A DNA stretch of 64,000 bases from Clitopilus passeckerianus (taxonomy: Eukaryota; Basidiomycota; Agaricomycetes; Agaricales; Entolomataceae), in assembly GCA_944990035.1 (NCBI GenBank), contig CALYLX010000099.1, forward strand, positions 62,001 through 126,000, in the 5' to 3' direction. Below, one piece after another: positions 11,744-23,527 of this stretch (the stretch's first letter is position 1; every line of letters begins with the position of its first letter). The notes beneath the pieces are model-generated. The model did not search any database. It was not told the DNA's origin and saw only the letters and a program-made list of their open reading frames with translations. The position numbers and the translations under genes were made by a program.

Positions 11744-13988
11744 ATGCCATCTACCGCTAGCATTAACTTTGACACTCCCACCTACGAAGGAGAATCTACC
11801 TTCGAAGACCTCCGCTGACACCTCCTCAGGTTCTTCATCGAATGAGTCGCCCCAGTTGACCATTCTACAATCGAGTAAGTAGACTCATACATAGCATCAT
11901 ACTCGGACCTGGCAAACTAACGGCGCATCCAACTCCTACCAGTGTCATCAACCCAGGTCAGCCCCTATCCCCAAATTCAGCCTAATCCTTCGCTCATCCT
12001 TTCGCATCAGCAACTGGCTCGAAGTAGCCACCGTCCTCGCCGGCTCTTCAAAGGACGTCGACATCGCACTCGCCGCTGCTCCGAGTCGGAAAGCCTACCA
12101 AACCAACTGGGGCCTCAAAACCTCCAGCCCCGGTCCCGTCCGCTCGCAAATCCTCACAAGCTCGCCGACCTTATCGGGGGCAAAACGGGGACGAACTCGC
12201 TGCTTTACTGCGTTAGAAGTTATAAACGGGGGAAGAGTTATGTGGTGCAGAGGAATAGGACGGTGATGGCCCGAAGGAGTGTGGAGATTTTGAGTTGTTC
12301 CGGTATTTTGAGGGGTGGGGATAAGGTTCATGGGAAGACGATGGAGGTAAGTCAGAGGGGAGAGAGTGCGGGTGATTTGATATTGGGTATTGGGTATATG
12401 AGACTCATACGGTGTGATGGTGGTGCGACGGGAGACGAATGAGATGAAGTTTGCGACGAACCCTACGGTGTCGTCGTATGTCGCATCTTTCCAAGTTCAC
12501 CCCGGCCGCAAATCCTAACTTTCTAAATGGCGCAATCGTACCCTGGAACGGACCTCTGGTCAGTATCCCTCCCCTTCTCCCCTTCCCACCAATCTCTCGG
12601 TATCTACCCTGAAAATCCATCTCTTAGCACCTCACGCTGTGTAAGATTGCGTCCGCAATCGCTGTAGGAAACGTCGTCATTCTGAAGGTCAGTCACGGTT
12701 ACTCTTTCCTCTCCTCTTAAGACGAAGAATATAGGAACTGATACCAGAGGTTTAATTGCCAAAGCTATCGGGGATCACACCCCTCTCAGCTCTGAAGGTT
12801 GCTGATCTCTTCAACGAAGCCGGCGTCGTCAACATGGATACAGGATGTACTCTTCCCCCTCCTTCCTCCCTTCTCTCCCTTCCTTCCTATCTCTTGCCTC
12901 TGCCTCCCTCCTCTTCCTCACTCAATCACCCGTCTATTAACTCGCAGGCAACACGGCGTCGGCCAATCCATCGCCGAATTCCTTCACATCGACAAAATCT
13001 CCTTCACCCCAGCGCCCTCGTCGGCTGCAGGATCCTCAAAACCGCAGAGGAGAGTGACCTCAAAGGTGTCGACCTTTGGCTCGGTGGGAAGAGCCTGCGA
13101 TCGTGTTTGATGATGCAGGTGTGGAGCAGAGTGTTAAGTAGGTTGCGATGCGGAATTAATACGTGTTCAAGTTTTTTGACCTGTGTTTCGGCCAGGTTTC
13201 GGCGAGGATGATATACTGATTTGGATGGGGTGAGTGGGATGGTGTAGCGCGAATGCAGGCCAAGTCTGTGTAGCAGGACCTCGCATCTTCGTACAAGAAG
13301 GCATCTACGATAAATTCGTCGCATGCTTCGCGGAGGCAGCCAAGGCGTTCGTACGACCGCCGGCGACCCCTTCGCTCAGAGCATCCAACACTGCCCTCAG
13401 ATTTTGCAGGTTCAATACGAGGTACGCATCATCATCTCTTTCCCTTTCTCTGTTCCTATCACCTCAATTGGTGTTGTACATTGGATATTCGTAACTGACA
13501 CGAATCTGTGCAGCGTGTTATGAGCTGCATCGAATCTGGCAAACAAGACGGAAGAAGGTGCGATTTACTCGTTTTTATTTATTTCTGTGATGCCATGGAG
13601 CTGATATCAATATAGTGGTGGCTGACAGGGGTCATCAAAGAAGCTAATAAAACGACGTATGGCCTGGCGTCCCATATCTATACTGAAAACTCTAGCCGGG
13701 GTATTCGGATGGCTCATGCCATTGAGGCTGGGACTGCTTGGGTAAGGACACTTCACTTTGGATCTGGAATATGATATTAATGAGAATAATGTGTCAACCT
13801 CACTCTGCCATTCGATAACGCAGTTCCGTTCGGTGGATACAAGAAATCGGGAATTGGCCGTGAACTGGGAAAATATGCTTTTGAAACGTAAGGAATGTAT
13901 TTTCGTTCTATGACACTCTCACTCACGACGTCGACATAGATATACCCAAGTGAAGGGCGTCCATATTAACCTTGGTCTCCAATTGTAA
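11744..13988 (+). pseudogene. ALDH1: aldehyde dehydrogenase pseudogene, nearly full length
   Basis: Full-length homology to NAD(P)-dependent aldehyde dehydrogenase can be followed. It runs from an N-terminus at 11744 (MPSTASINFDTPTYEGESTF) through KDVDIAL, DKVHGKTMEV, IVPWNGPL, TPLSALKVADLFNEAG and QSIAEFLHIDKISF to GQVCVAGPRIFVQEGIYDKF (catalytic Cys kept), [35 protein letters not shown] and the end [12 protein letters not shown]. Introns of 50-100 bp are still recognisable. In-frame TGA codons lie at 11816 and 11843, and frames change repeatedly between 12030 and 13130. The Glu of the usual ELGGK motif is Trp here (DLWLGGKS). A TATA-like box at about 11695 is kept. The gene should be dead as an enzyme. 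ALDH3 is the sound relative. Confidence 0.75.
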
Positions 13989-14365
13989 ATATAGTTGATT
14001 TGTTGTTTGACCATCGGCACAACTTAATGTCAAGGATATGCCGTTTGGCCTTCCACCTCGCTGCCTGCTAGCCCAGTGAAATAGACAAGTATTATGTACT
14101 TATAACGATTATCGTTCTGAAGCCACGAGGATCTCTTGGCTCGATCAGTGGCCTCATATATAATGGGAGAACATGTTTTGCAACCGACGGCCAATGGTCA
14201 TTCAAATATAGCAAAATTAGATACGATTTTACATGATGATGTGATGTGCCCATTGGAGGTTAAAGTCTGGATGCGTGACGAATCGATAGAGAAATTAGAG
14301 AGGTTAAGAAGAGAAACATCACAACGGAATTGAGACTCGAAATATCATTGCCAAAGATACTGTGC

Positions 14366-16138
14366 CTACTGAGATTCTACCCGAACTATATCCTCCCGAC
14401 CATCTGCGAGTGCTTTGATGACCGCCCGCTTGAGTGGAATGGTGAATTGAACAGCTTTGTCCGCCCATTGTTTGACCTCCACGTTCGCACTGGAGAACTG
14501 TGGGTGAGGACCGTCTTGATGTGTCCTGGACCCTTCAACCATATCGCCCTCGAGTCTCGAAGCATCACCGGATGATTTCTCAGCCTTGATCTTGCTGAGA
14601 TCCAGGTCGAAGGAGAGTTCATGCCAGAAGTTCGCGAACAGGAAAGGTCGCGAACTTCTGTCATTAACAGGGAACATCTCACGGAATCGGCGCCAACTTG
14701 ACGAACCAGAGTTGGAGGAAGCCAACGAATTAATGGATGACCAAAACGTCTTGATACTGATACGCAAGGTTCGACCATCCTCAGTTGGTGAAGCGAAGAT
14801 GGAATGTGGGCCAGGTTCAAGCTTTTCGGATTCGATGGTCTCTCCAGTATTATGGGATGGAGTATGCGAGTATTTGGAATCAACGACAACCGAGTTCTGT
14901 GCTTTCAACTTCTTCATGTGTGATTTTATGGACCATCGTCGTTCTGTTAACTCTGAGCCAGCAATCTTCTGGGAGGACCTCCCCAAGGTCACGCCAACTC
15001 CTTTCTGGCCAGCGGAAAGACCAAATTTCCATCCGTTCTGATGTTCCGTCTTGCGCTTTGATTCATCGGCTACTCCGTGCTGAACAATGGGGAGTCCGTA
15101 GAAAGATGTTTGCATAGGGGTAATCTGGGCAGTGATATGAAGATGTTCGAGAGAATACGCCTGTTGCGAATCACTTGACATAAAGAGGGACTCGAAGTTG
15201 AGGAAACACCAAGGGTCGAGAATTGGCACGCCAGTGGGGTAGTCATTCCCGTCCTCGTTGCTGCTGAGCTGTACAATAGATGGTCATGGATCGGAACGAT
15301 AACAAAATAAAATGTACGGTCATACCTCAGTCTCAATCAACGTATGAAGGTTAAAGGTATGGTCCACCGAAGGCGAACCCCTAGCCCCGGCCGCCTCTAT
15401 AGTCAGAGGCGACCACAGGTTTAGACGGAGGATCCGTCGCTTGGGCCTCGGCACAGCCCCCTCCAATGTTCCCGTATCCTCAGTTCCGACCTGTGGCTCA
15501 TTCTCGACGTTGTTGCCGTCCGTTGGCTGTACCCCGTCGAGGGTGCCATCAATTTGTAGATTTGATTGGCCGCCGACAATTGACTGGCTTGAACGATCAG
15601 ATGTTGCAGTATTTCTACTCGCTGGAAGAGTTCCTGCATTTCCATCTGGATGGAGTGTTGAAATGGAAGGGGTGTGAGTTCCGTCGTCATGGGCTGCGTC
15701 AGGGGTTGGAGGAAGGAGATATATGCACGAAGGCGCATAAACCACGCCAGAGAAAGGAGCAATATATGGGAGCAGGACTCTAGAGATGTCATCGGGACTT
15801 GTAGTAAGATCCTTCTGCAGAATAATGAAGATCTCCTGATGCTCTACGCCACCGTCAAGAAGTTCCTCATTGAACCCGGCTTGAATGATGAAATCACTAC
15901 TATAGCCTAGGTTGAGGAGTCCTTTGCGTATATTAGCAGTGATCTTTGGTTGGTGGTTCGCCAAGAAAGTGGCAGCTGGTTCGGCACCCCTCATCTCCGT
16001 CTGTAGAGAATAAATGGCTTCAGTTTTGTTCCGGGCTCCATGTGGTTCAGTAGTTGAGGTATTTTCGTCAAGCCGTGTAATCTTGTCCTGTGCAGCGTTC
16101 TCCGCAGCGTCCTTCTTCTTCGGCCTTTCCTTCTCCAT
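14366..16138 (-). CDS. GN2: GN-family protein, possibly the C-terminal part of a fusion
   Basis: Exons are 16138-15326 and 15268-14366, with a 57-bp intron, giving 571 residues from the first ATG (MEKERPKKK). The N-terminal domain has TEMRGAEPAATFLANHQPKI, IRKGLLNLGYSSDFIIQAGF and EIFIILQKDL. PSCIYLLPPTPD and a Ser/Thr/Asn-rich linker follow, then RRILRLNLWSPLTIEAAG. After the intron comes the second domain, starting DPWCFLNFESLFMSS, with KFGLSAGQKGVGVTLG, GPHSIFASPTEDGRTLRI and LFANFWHELSFDLDLSKI. No domain was recognised in either half. The frame is open upstream of the ATG back to a single TAG at 16195-16193, and the coiled-coil gene lies in the same frame before it. GN2 may therefore be the tail of one larger protein. 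The lysine-rich start is unlike GN1 and GN3. Confidence 0.75.
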
Positions 16139-16192
16139 CCTAATCGTCAACTCAGTGTATCCGATCCTCCCCGTTTCCTCAGGTGCAGCCTT

Positions 16193-17911
16193 CTACTCAG
16201 CCTCCCAATCCTCTTGATCCGTTCTACGTCTCTCAGCCTCAACCTTCGCAGCGCCCTCTCCGTCGTATTTGTTCTTCGCCTTCCCAAGATGCTCCACCGA
16301 TTCTTCAGCCTCTTGGTTAGCTTGCGACTCTGCATCTTCGCGGGCTCCATGCGAGAACGCTGGTCTTTCTTCAAGATAGTAATCCTGATTTTGCCTTGCT
16401 GGACGTCGAAGATCGGGAGGGTAGTAATAGTCTTCGTCCTGGTAAGGATTGTTCAAGTAGGGATCCGGTGATTGCACAGGTGTACGTTGGAACGGATTCC
16501 TGTCACATGGAGGAGGAGGGGGGGAGTAGTCTTGCTGTGAGGAAGAGTTCCAGGAGTGCTGGTAGGGTGATGGATTGGGCTCTGGGAGATGCAGGTTTGA
16601 CTGTAATGCTCCTGCGCGACGTCTACGCCCCTCCGCCTCAACTTTTGCAGCCGCCTCTCGATTGTGTTTGTCCTTCACTTTCATCAGATGCGCCACCAAA
16701 TCTTCAGCCTGTCGTTTAGCTTGCGACTCTGCATCTTCGTGGGCTTCCACCCAGCAGCGGCCCGCTCGGCTTCTTCTCGTTCCGGCCGAGCTCGTTTTCT
16801 CGCTTCTTCTATTTCTCTCTTCTCCCTCTCAATCGTCTCGCGATCTAATGACAGATTGTCCATGGCAGTCGTAATCATCTGCAGCCGTGAATCTTCGGTA
16901 GGGGCGTCGGCTTCTGCCATCTGCCTAGCCATCCATTTTATAAAGGCAGTCTGATTGATTTGATCGTGAAACTGGGAGAAAATGTTAGATCCCGCAGAGA
17001 GAAACAAGATACAGGAAGAGTGACATTGAATTCATTTAGAGCTTGATCTAGTCTCCTCTCGTGTTCTTCAATGGCATCTGCTTCTGCCCTGCGTCCAATA
17101 ATACGACGCAACCTGCCTTCAGTTGGTTTCGGGACGACAAACTCCAATATCTCCTGTAACTGGCTAGGGACAGAAAGTCAACATCCAAAGTTCGAGCGAA
17201 ACATGTGTTGAGCTCTCACCTATGCATGGAAATCAATTTCGCTTGGAGATCGCTGCTCATCGGCCGTTCCTTTTCGTCTATTTCATGGAAAATAATCGCA
17301 ACCATTGTCACAGTTCGCCAGACGAGAATACGGAATTTCTCTTTGTTACTTTCCATTCTCTATTCGTTCCGCCAAGTCACTAGGAGTCGAGGATAGTAGA
17401 ATAAGGTGACGTACTATTACAATATCGATAAGTGTTACCACCAATCCAGCGCTCTCTGCAAGGTATGGAACGCTCGTAACCCTTCCAATGTTGACCATGA
17501 CGGCGGCAAATGTTTCGGTCACATCCACGGCCATGCCAATTCTTCTGTTAACGTCCTCCCTGAAATTTTGTCGAGCTTCAGGAGATTGGTCGTACCGGCG
17601 CAATCCTGGGTGTTCATTTGGCGCATTTTCCCAGATCTGTTCCACAGGCTGGGTCATTGGTAATCGTTGCTGGCGTCGTGGTTGATCTATTGTTTGCTGG
17701 ATCACGATGAAGTTCTACAAGAGAGAGCGAGAATGGCCCGCTTTCTCTAATTACAAGCGAAGAGGAGACAAGAGGGGACTCTCAGTGCGATGCAGATTGT
17801 ACGCGCTTTGTGGTGTTCGCCAAGACGCACGGCGGGACGAGAATTATCACTGACAGTAGTCGTGGACGGCCTTTCCGGATCGGTTGTGTAAGTGTATGAG
17901 ATTCGTTTCAT
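16193..17911 (-). pseudogene. MLKL/HeLo-like N-terminal domain plus coiled-coil protein, frameshifted
   Basis: I read exons 17911-17831, 17714-17415, 17359-17220, 17163-17025 and 16971 onward, with phases that fit. Residues about 30-220 resemble the four-helix adaptor (MLKL-NTD/HeLo-like) domain of fungal NLR-type proteins: AAVMVNIGRVTSVPYLAESA, then GLVVTLIDIVI, NKEKFRILVWRTVTMV, IIFHEIDEKERPMSSDLQAK and EHERRLDQALNEF. In that family this domain signals or targets membranes in cell death and immunity. A charged coiled coil follows (RETIEREKREIEEARKRARP). It holds two imperfect copies of an AHEDAESQAKRQAEDLV-type repeat around a Tyr/Pro-rich spacer (YQDEDYYYPPDLRRPARQNQ). Frame must shift near 16750, and the frame ends in TAG at 16195-16193, in phase with GN2. 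No NB-ARC or NACHT domain follows. Calling it a pseudogene depends on the frameshift being real. Confidence 0.6.
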
Positions 17912-20480
17912 TTCTGATTACTATGGCGTAGAGGGATGAAATTCATACCTTTTCGGGGATGAATCGGCCTTTTCAGCAGAAAAACGGGTGTTCTAACGGT
18001 GTGCTGGAATGGGGTCTGATTTTCGGCGCCTTGCGTTTCATGCCCAAAATGGTTGAAAATTCAAGGGGTGATATTTCCTCCTGTTGCGTTCCAACCTTTA
18101 GGGTTAATGTCGAAGGCATCAATTCCATCCAACTGATTTCCGCCGTTACCGCTCTGAAGCAGGGAGCTCAATTTCATCCCCATGCACAAACCCAAATATA
18201 TACATCTAATCGATATTCACCTAAAGTACCAAAATCCCTCTTAACAACTAGCGACTTCCACATGCGTCATGAGGCCTGTATTCGGTAACGAAGTTCGCGA
18301 GCCAAATTTCGACCAAGTCCGAGTTCTTTATCGGGAAGTATTATATTAGCAGGTAGACTTGTTGACAACATAGCCACATGCTGCTGGCTGGCATCTTGCC
18401 ACCCCGGCAAGCCGGTAGGATGAGCAAGATCGTTGGCAAGATCTGGTAGGATGGATAGCTAGCTGGGTGAATATTCTCGAGTATTGTACATACTACAGAT
18501 CTTCTGAATAATATAAGCATACACCCGACCTCAATTACTTCCATCAAGTCCGTCCACCCACGTGATGTGAACTACTTCCTCTATATGGTAGCTACTGTGG
18601 GGCATTCGCCCCAACGTCCTCAGATGATATTGGCCAACCTCTCGCCGTAACCACCATGGATATCAACGTCAATTCGCCAACTGTTTACTTGAGACAAGCT
18701 ATGGCCGAGTCTTCGCTATACACTCGCTTCAACTCCGGATAGTACTACTCAGTCCACTGGCCAGTTATCCTTTTGGATTACCTTCATACACTTTGCTTAC
18801 ACTTTAGTTTGGAAAAATAGTAGTGCATATTCTTGACATCCACTATGTTTCCAATCAAATGGGCCGGTGCCAATCATCCTCATCTCAATAGACGCTGGCA
18901 ACCATACTATCTTCACTGGGCATTCCGTTGAAACCTTGGAACGCTGCGGTGCCACGCCCATGCAATCCGACGCACCTTCCTCATGTACTCCTTTATCTTA
19001 AGCTCGCCCGGCATCATTCACGGGAACACAATCCCGTCAATCGCAAGTGCTGATGATATCGATTCCAAACAGGAGTATGTCATCCCCCTCCAGATCCACA
19101 ACCCCGCCGCTGACGTTCCCAAGGCTACCCAACGACTATGGCAACTCAATACTAATGACAGCAATGTTGAGAGCAATAGCTTTGGTGATGATGTAGGCAG
19201 GTGAGTGGGTGGGAGGGAGCCACGAAGAATGGCATGATTTCACTGATGGCTAGACCTTGAGATGAAGACTGACGTAAAGGGTGGCACATGAATCTGAAGT
19301 GTACATGTCTGCTGTAGCTTTCTTACGGGTCTATGATACTCCGAATGTATTAACATGTACATCATCAAATTCTCAGAATTATCAATTAACATATCTAGGG
19401 GTTCAAAGTCGCGAGCAATAGCGAGCGCCGGCGCACACCAACTGGGTGCTTTGATCAGAATTGGCACACAGTATGCACGATAGGTATTATTTTGCGCCGA
19501 AACCACCCTCTGGCTAATATATTAACGAACTATATTTGCTGTTTCTGACTTGCTCAGCATAATACTCTACAGGCACCTGAAACCCCTGTCACAACAAAAA
19601 GACTAATGGATGCATCATCTGAGAGATCGACGACGGCGAAGCCGCAAGTCTTGTATCAGTAATATAGATCATCTACTATGAATGACTCCCTCTAACCAGT
19701 CATCAATGGTTGGCCATGTCCCTCCCTATGTCACAAAGCACATCAGTTTCGTGCAGAAGGCGGCTAATTCATCTAATCGAAGCCCGGCCCATTGTGACGA
19801 AGTGCTTCAACACCGCGATAGCAAGCTGCTGGAAGCATCTCAGTAAGGACTGCCCTAAGGCCAAAAGAGACGCTGGTCAACGGAGAAGGCAGGGGTTAGA
19901 GAAACCGATGCAACGGCTCCTGGGATAGCAGCCGATGCGGGAGGCTCAAAGAAGCGTACTGTAAGGTTGACGGCAGCCTTGATGGTTATGTCGATCACCT
20001 GTCCGATGCTCGAAAGAGTGATGAGTATTTCTGGAACATGCCTACTTTGTACATTGATAGTATATACTCCCCTATATTCTTCCAAAACCTTGCTCAAACC
20101 ACATATGCAGCTTCAAGTCATCAGTACAATCGTTAGAATTTGCGAACCTCAAAGGAGCACAGATTGACAACATGACTATGAGCGTACCCGATCTCAGACT
20201 CCTCGACGTTTACCACCTAGCTATGGAAGCCCTTAGACGGCCAGAGTGAACAATCGCATGGAAATAGAGTTCGATATAGTTTCAGAGACCGAAGGGGCCT
20301 CTTGTACTCAAAGCATCCACTAAAACGAGAAATGATCGGCTACTAGTAGTACTGGTCAGTTTAAACATTTTATCTTTCTGGTTGGCTGGCTATCCGTAAT
20401 TTTGGTTGGATTATATTAGGCGAACGATTGGAAAGAAATACCGTACGAAAATTTACGTAACTACAGAACTAACGTATGCG
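17912..20480. other. Gene-poor 2.5-kb stretch
   Basis: No supported gene. A minus-strand frame at 20097-19855 (80 codons, no ATG) contains IGQVIDITIKAAVNLTVRF, faintly like the VS proteins, and could be a very old relic. Short frames at 17959-18288 and 18983-19204 have no recognisable motif. Confidence 0.4.
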
Positions 20481-20519
20481 GATTAGGAACGTGTATATAT
20501 CGTAACAAAACCAGCGCTA

Positions 20520-21290
20520 AATAAAGTCGGGATGTGCGTCAATGTAGTCCCAAAAGCTCATCATCACAGCTATCAGGATGCTCCTCCACAAACCGGTCGT
20601 AGAGCCCTACAATCCGATCATGCTTCAACCTTTCGTTCTCTTCCCTGCCGTGCACAGCCTGATAGTCGATGAGTGGCGTCTGGACGAGCGTTCCAGAACG
20701 GCGTCACCATCTCCAAGAAGAATGCCCTCTTCATCGCCGCAACGTGCTCCCGGGGGAAAACCACGAACTCCACCTCGCCACCATTCGGCCGCTCGACAGT
20801 CAGCAGACGGATGAGCTCGTCCTTCTGGGGCATGAGCATCTCCAGATTCTCTACAATGTGCTGGTCTTCGGCCTCCTGCTTTTCCTTAAGCTCGGATATA
20901 ATGGATCAGAGGAAGGTGACGAAGTCAACGTTGGGGGAGGTTGGATGTTCTTGAACGAAATCACGGGACAGATGCTGGTAGCGAGGATGGGAGTATAGGA
21001 GCCTGTGTTCCTCGTCGGCAAGAACAGGGGCGCCAGTGGTGGCCTCGGTTGCCGCAATGGCCTCGCCAGTATCCTGGATGACCTTTCAGGAAAGTCGGAT
21101 GCTAGTCGAGGATGGTGCTTCATGGTTGGCACCGGCAAGGGTGCATGAGTCCATAACAACCCTGGTACGTTTTTCGTGCCGCTTCGTATGCTCGACTTTC
21201 GGAGGATGCATGAGATTGTTGGAGGGATGAAAGTTGGGAACCTGCTTAAGCACGTTGGGGATGACCGGAGGTTGCAGTCGAATTAGGATC
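20520..21290 (-). pseudogene. LE3: partial copy of the LE family
   Basis: This copy is nearly identical to LE2 over 20680-20915 and also keeps the 3' end that LE2 lacks (20525-20660, close to 7510-7640 of LE1). One open piece (20839-20618) reads MLMPQKDELIRLLTVERPNG then FPREHVAAMKRAFFLEMVTP, and then leaves the frame used by LE1 and LE4 (which continue LEAHPD). The N-terminal half is missing, cut off near 21290. Noncoding homology to LE1 and LE4 extends left to about 20390, so the 3' untranslated region was copied too. Confidence 0.6.
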
Positions 21291-21412
21291 CTTGAGCGCA
21301 GGGCAGCTCGAAGCTCTCATCAGTGTCAGCCCAAGGGGCATCTTCAGCGGTTTCTTCGTAAGTAACCCTTATCATCGTCCTTGGGTAGATCCAAGATTCA
21401 GGTGGGGGATGG

Positions 21413-21930
21413 TAGGAACCCGAATCCAAGAGGCGTCGGAGGATGTTGGTGGAAGGCCGATTTCGGTTCTTGTGATCTCGTATGGCCCTCAACTCGAGTT
21501 GAGCTTGCCCAAAACTCAGCAAGCCAGGCTTGACGCGGACGCGGACTGGTGTTGGTGTTGCCGGTGAAGATCGAGTCTGTATAGTTTTGCCATCTTTGGT
21601 GAGCCGACTTCGCAGCTTTGAGGTAGATACAGATCAGTTTTCCAGCGTATTGAACAAGCAGATTTCTGGAGGAACATGCTGCAGATAGCTATGTCAGAAT
21701 TTTTCAGGATATCTAAGGAATAAGTCTCACCTTTTTCCATGAACGAGCCAACGAAACTGGACAGTCGAGAGCAGCAGAGCAAAAGCCGCAAGCGGAACTC
21801 AAATCCGAGTCACGAGCTCCTCTGACGCAATCACATGCTTAAGTACGCGTCGTTCCATCCACCCAGACGCCTCTTCAGCGGGAGCTTCCCGCCACTACAC
21901 ACAAGTATTGCCCGTGTACACGGTATAGTA
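21413..21930. repeat. Block R, copy 2
   Basis: Same-orientation copy of the 11280-11700 block, including the AATCCAAGAGGCGTCGGAGG segment and the CGGAACTCAAATCCGAGTCA segment. It lies between LE3 and the ALDH2 fragment, exactly as copy 1 lies between LE2 and ALDH1. LE-R-ALDH was therefore copied as one unit. Confidence 0.6.
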
Positions 21931-22004
21931 GCTGGGGACTAGTCCCCAGTCAATATCCGACGAAAACATGGGAAGCCTACCGAGCTTTCGAGAGCAAAGT
22001 ATGA

Positions 22005-22548
22005 TGTTTCCGGAGGCAAACGGTTGGGAAATGCGGGGTACTTCATCGAGCCTACTTTCTTCACGGACGTCAACCACGATACGAAGATTGCCAAGGAGGG
22101 GATCTTCGACCCTATTGGGGTCATGTTTATATTCAAGTTGGAAAAAGGTCCGTCTTACTACTTTTTCATACTGATTCGCGCCACGCATGGTGTTACTGGT
22201 TTCTTGACAGAGGTGATTGAAGAAGCTAATAATACGACTTATCGCCTGGCGTGCCATATCTACACCGAGAATTCGAACCGGGCTACTCGGATGGCTCTTG
22301 TTATTGAGGCTGGGACTGCTTGGGTAATTGAGTAAGGATCGTTTTATCGTGAAAGATTCTATGATAGGTCAATTTCACGCTGTCGTTCGATAACGCAGTT
22401 CCGTTCGGTGGATGCAAGCAATCAGGTATTGGTATGCTCTTGAGATGTAAAAATGGTATTTTCTATTTTGTAATATTTGTACTCGTGAGGGAGACCTAGA
22501 TATACGCAAGTGAAGGGTGTTCATATTAATCTTGGTCTTAGACTGTAA
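22005..22548 (+). pseudogene. ALDH2: 3' fragment of an aldehyde dehydrogenase gene
   Basis: Only the C-terminal third is present: [20 protein letters not shown], then AKEGIFDPIGVMFIFKLEKG, then after an intron [20 protein letters not shown] and [12 protein letters not shown] sequence (VIEAGTAW), VPFGGCKQSGIG, and the end [15 protein letters not shown]. The catalytic Cys and NAD-binding parts are absent. The conserved [12 protein letters not shown] end is interrupted after GIG. It cannot encode an enzyme. It is closer to ALDH3 than to ALDH1 at the last codons (GLRL rather than GLQL). Confidence 0.75.
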
Positions 22549-23200
22549 ATTACCGAAGGTGTATATCTGTTCGACGATAAGGAATAGCTCAGCGAAACCT
22601 ATGTCGAGTATTCGATAGTCGTAGTCCGGCCTGCCCTGCTCACTCGAGAGAACAAGAATAGATGAGGTCCCTGTCTATGCAGAAACGAGGGTTTGTATGG
22701 GGCGATCAGAGTTGTCAGAGATAAGCCGGAATGAATTTCGCTATTCGGAACCTTACTTTCATTCACCTGCCTACCCTGACGCGGTCATGCACCGTGTAAC
22801 GATACGCGTTTAACAACGCGCTGGCAACATGGGCCTGCCTCCCTGTCGAAAAACCACAAGCTTTTACTGTTAAAAGCTCTTCATAGATAACACCACTCAC
22901 GCATTATACCAGCATTACACCATCTTTAGGGCCAGACCGGCGGTGGAAGTCTCATGACGCCTTTGTCTACCCTGACGAGTGGATAATAACCGATTATGGC
23001 ATCATGACATGTTTTTGACGTCTGGATCAATGAAAACATAAAGCGAAGATCCTTCCTCTGTCATGTCCCTTTCATCGCTACCCATTTCGATTTCGTGTCT
23101 TGCTCTGAGGCAACCATTCCTTGGAATTGCAGGACTGGCGCTCCTTGTGATTCGTTCTTCATGATACTAATTAAGACGTTCAGCGAGGAGGAACAAGTCG
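22549..23200. other. Intergenic region
   Basis: No gene recognised. The right boundary is set by the start of the VS2 promoter region shared with VS4. Confidence 0.45.
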
Positions 23201-23527
23201 TTGGTCAACTCCAGCCTTGGGAAATGTTCATAGGGTAGAGGATAAGACAAGCCGAGTAACAGAGCTTCTAGAGAGGTTCGTATGTCTTCAGCGCTGCTAA
23301 TAATGTCCACCGACCCGAACAAGCGTCAAAGTATTATATTCGCCATCTCTACCCTGGAAGATTCTGCACGCCAGAAAATTTTCGGAAACCTACACTTGGG
23401 CTATAAAAGATGAGCTTGACTCAATGCTGGTCCTCATCGACTTCCGTCGTTTCTTGTTTTCGAACCTCCCTCACGACCTCCTCATTCTCTCTCCGAGTCA
23501 CCAATCCAACCTCCCTCACCAGCCGTA
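23200..23527 (+). promoter_or_regulatory. VS2 promoter and leader, duplicated with VS4
   Basis: About 330 bp ending at the VS2 ATG is nearly identical to the 59182-59530 region upstream of VS4 read on the minus strand. Shared segments include GGTAGAGGATAAGACAAGCC, GTATGTCTTCAGCGCTGCTA, a TATA box (GCTATAAAAG at about 23400) and the leader CCAACCTCCCTCACCAGCCG. Such strong noncoding conservation points to recent duplication, shared regulation, or both. Confidence 0.75.

Noticed and set aside
16193..16260. Small intron removing the TAG between the coiled-coil gene and GN2
   Set aside because: The available GT-AG pairs are either about 30 bp long or change the reading frame.
17959..18288. Plus-strand frame of 109 codons
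   Set aside because: No homology or domain sense, no promoter or splice support.
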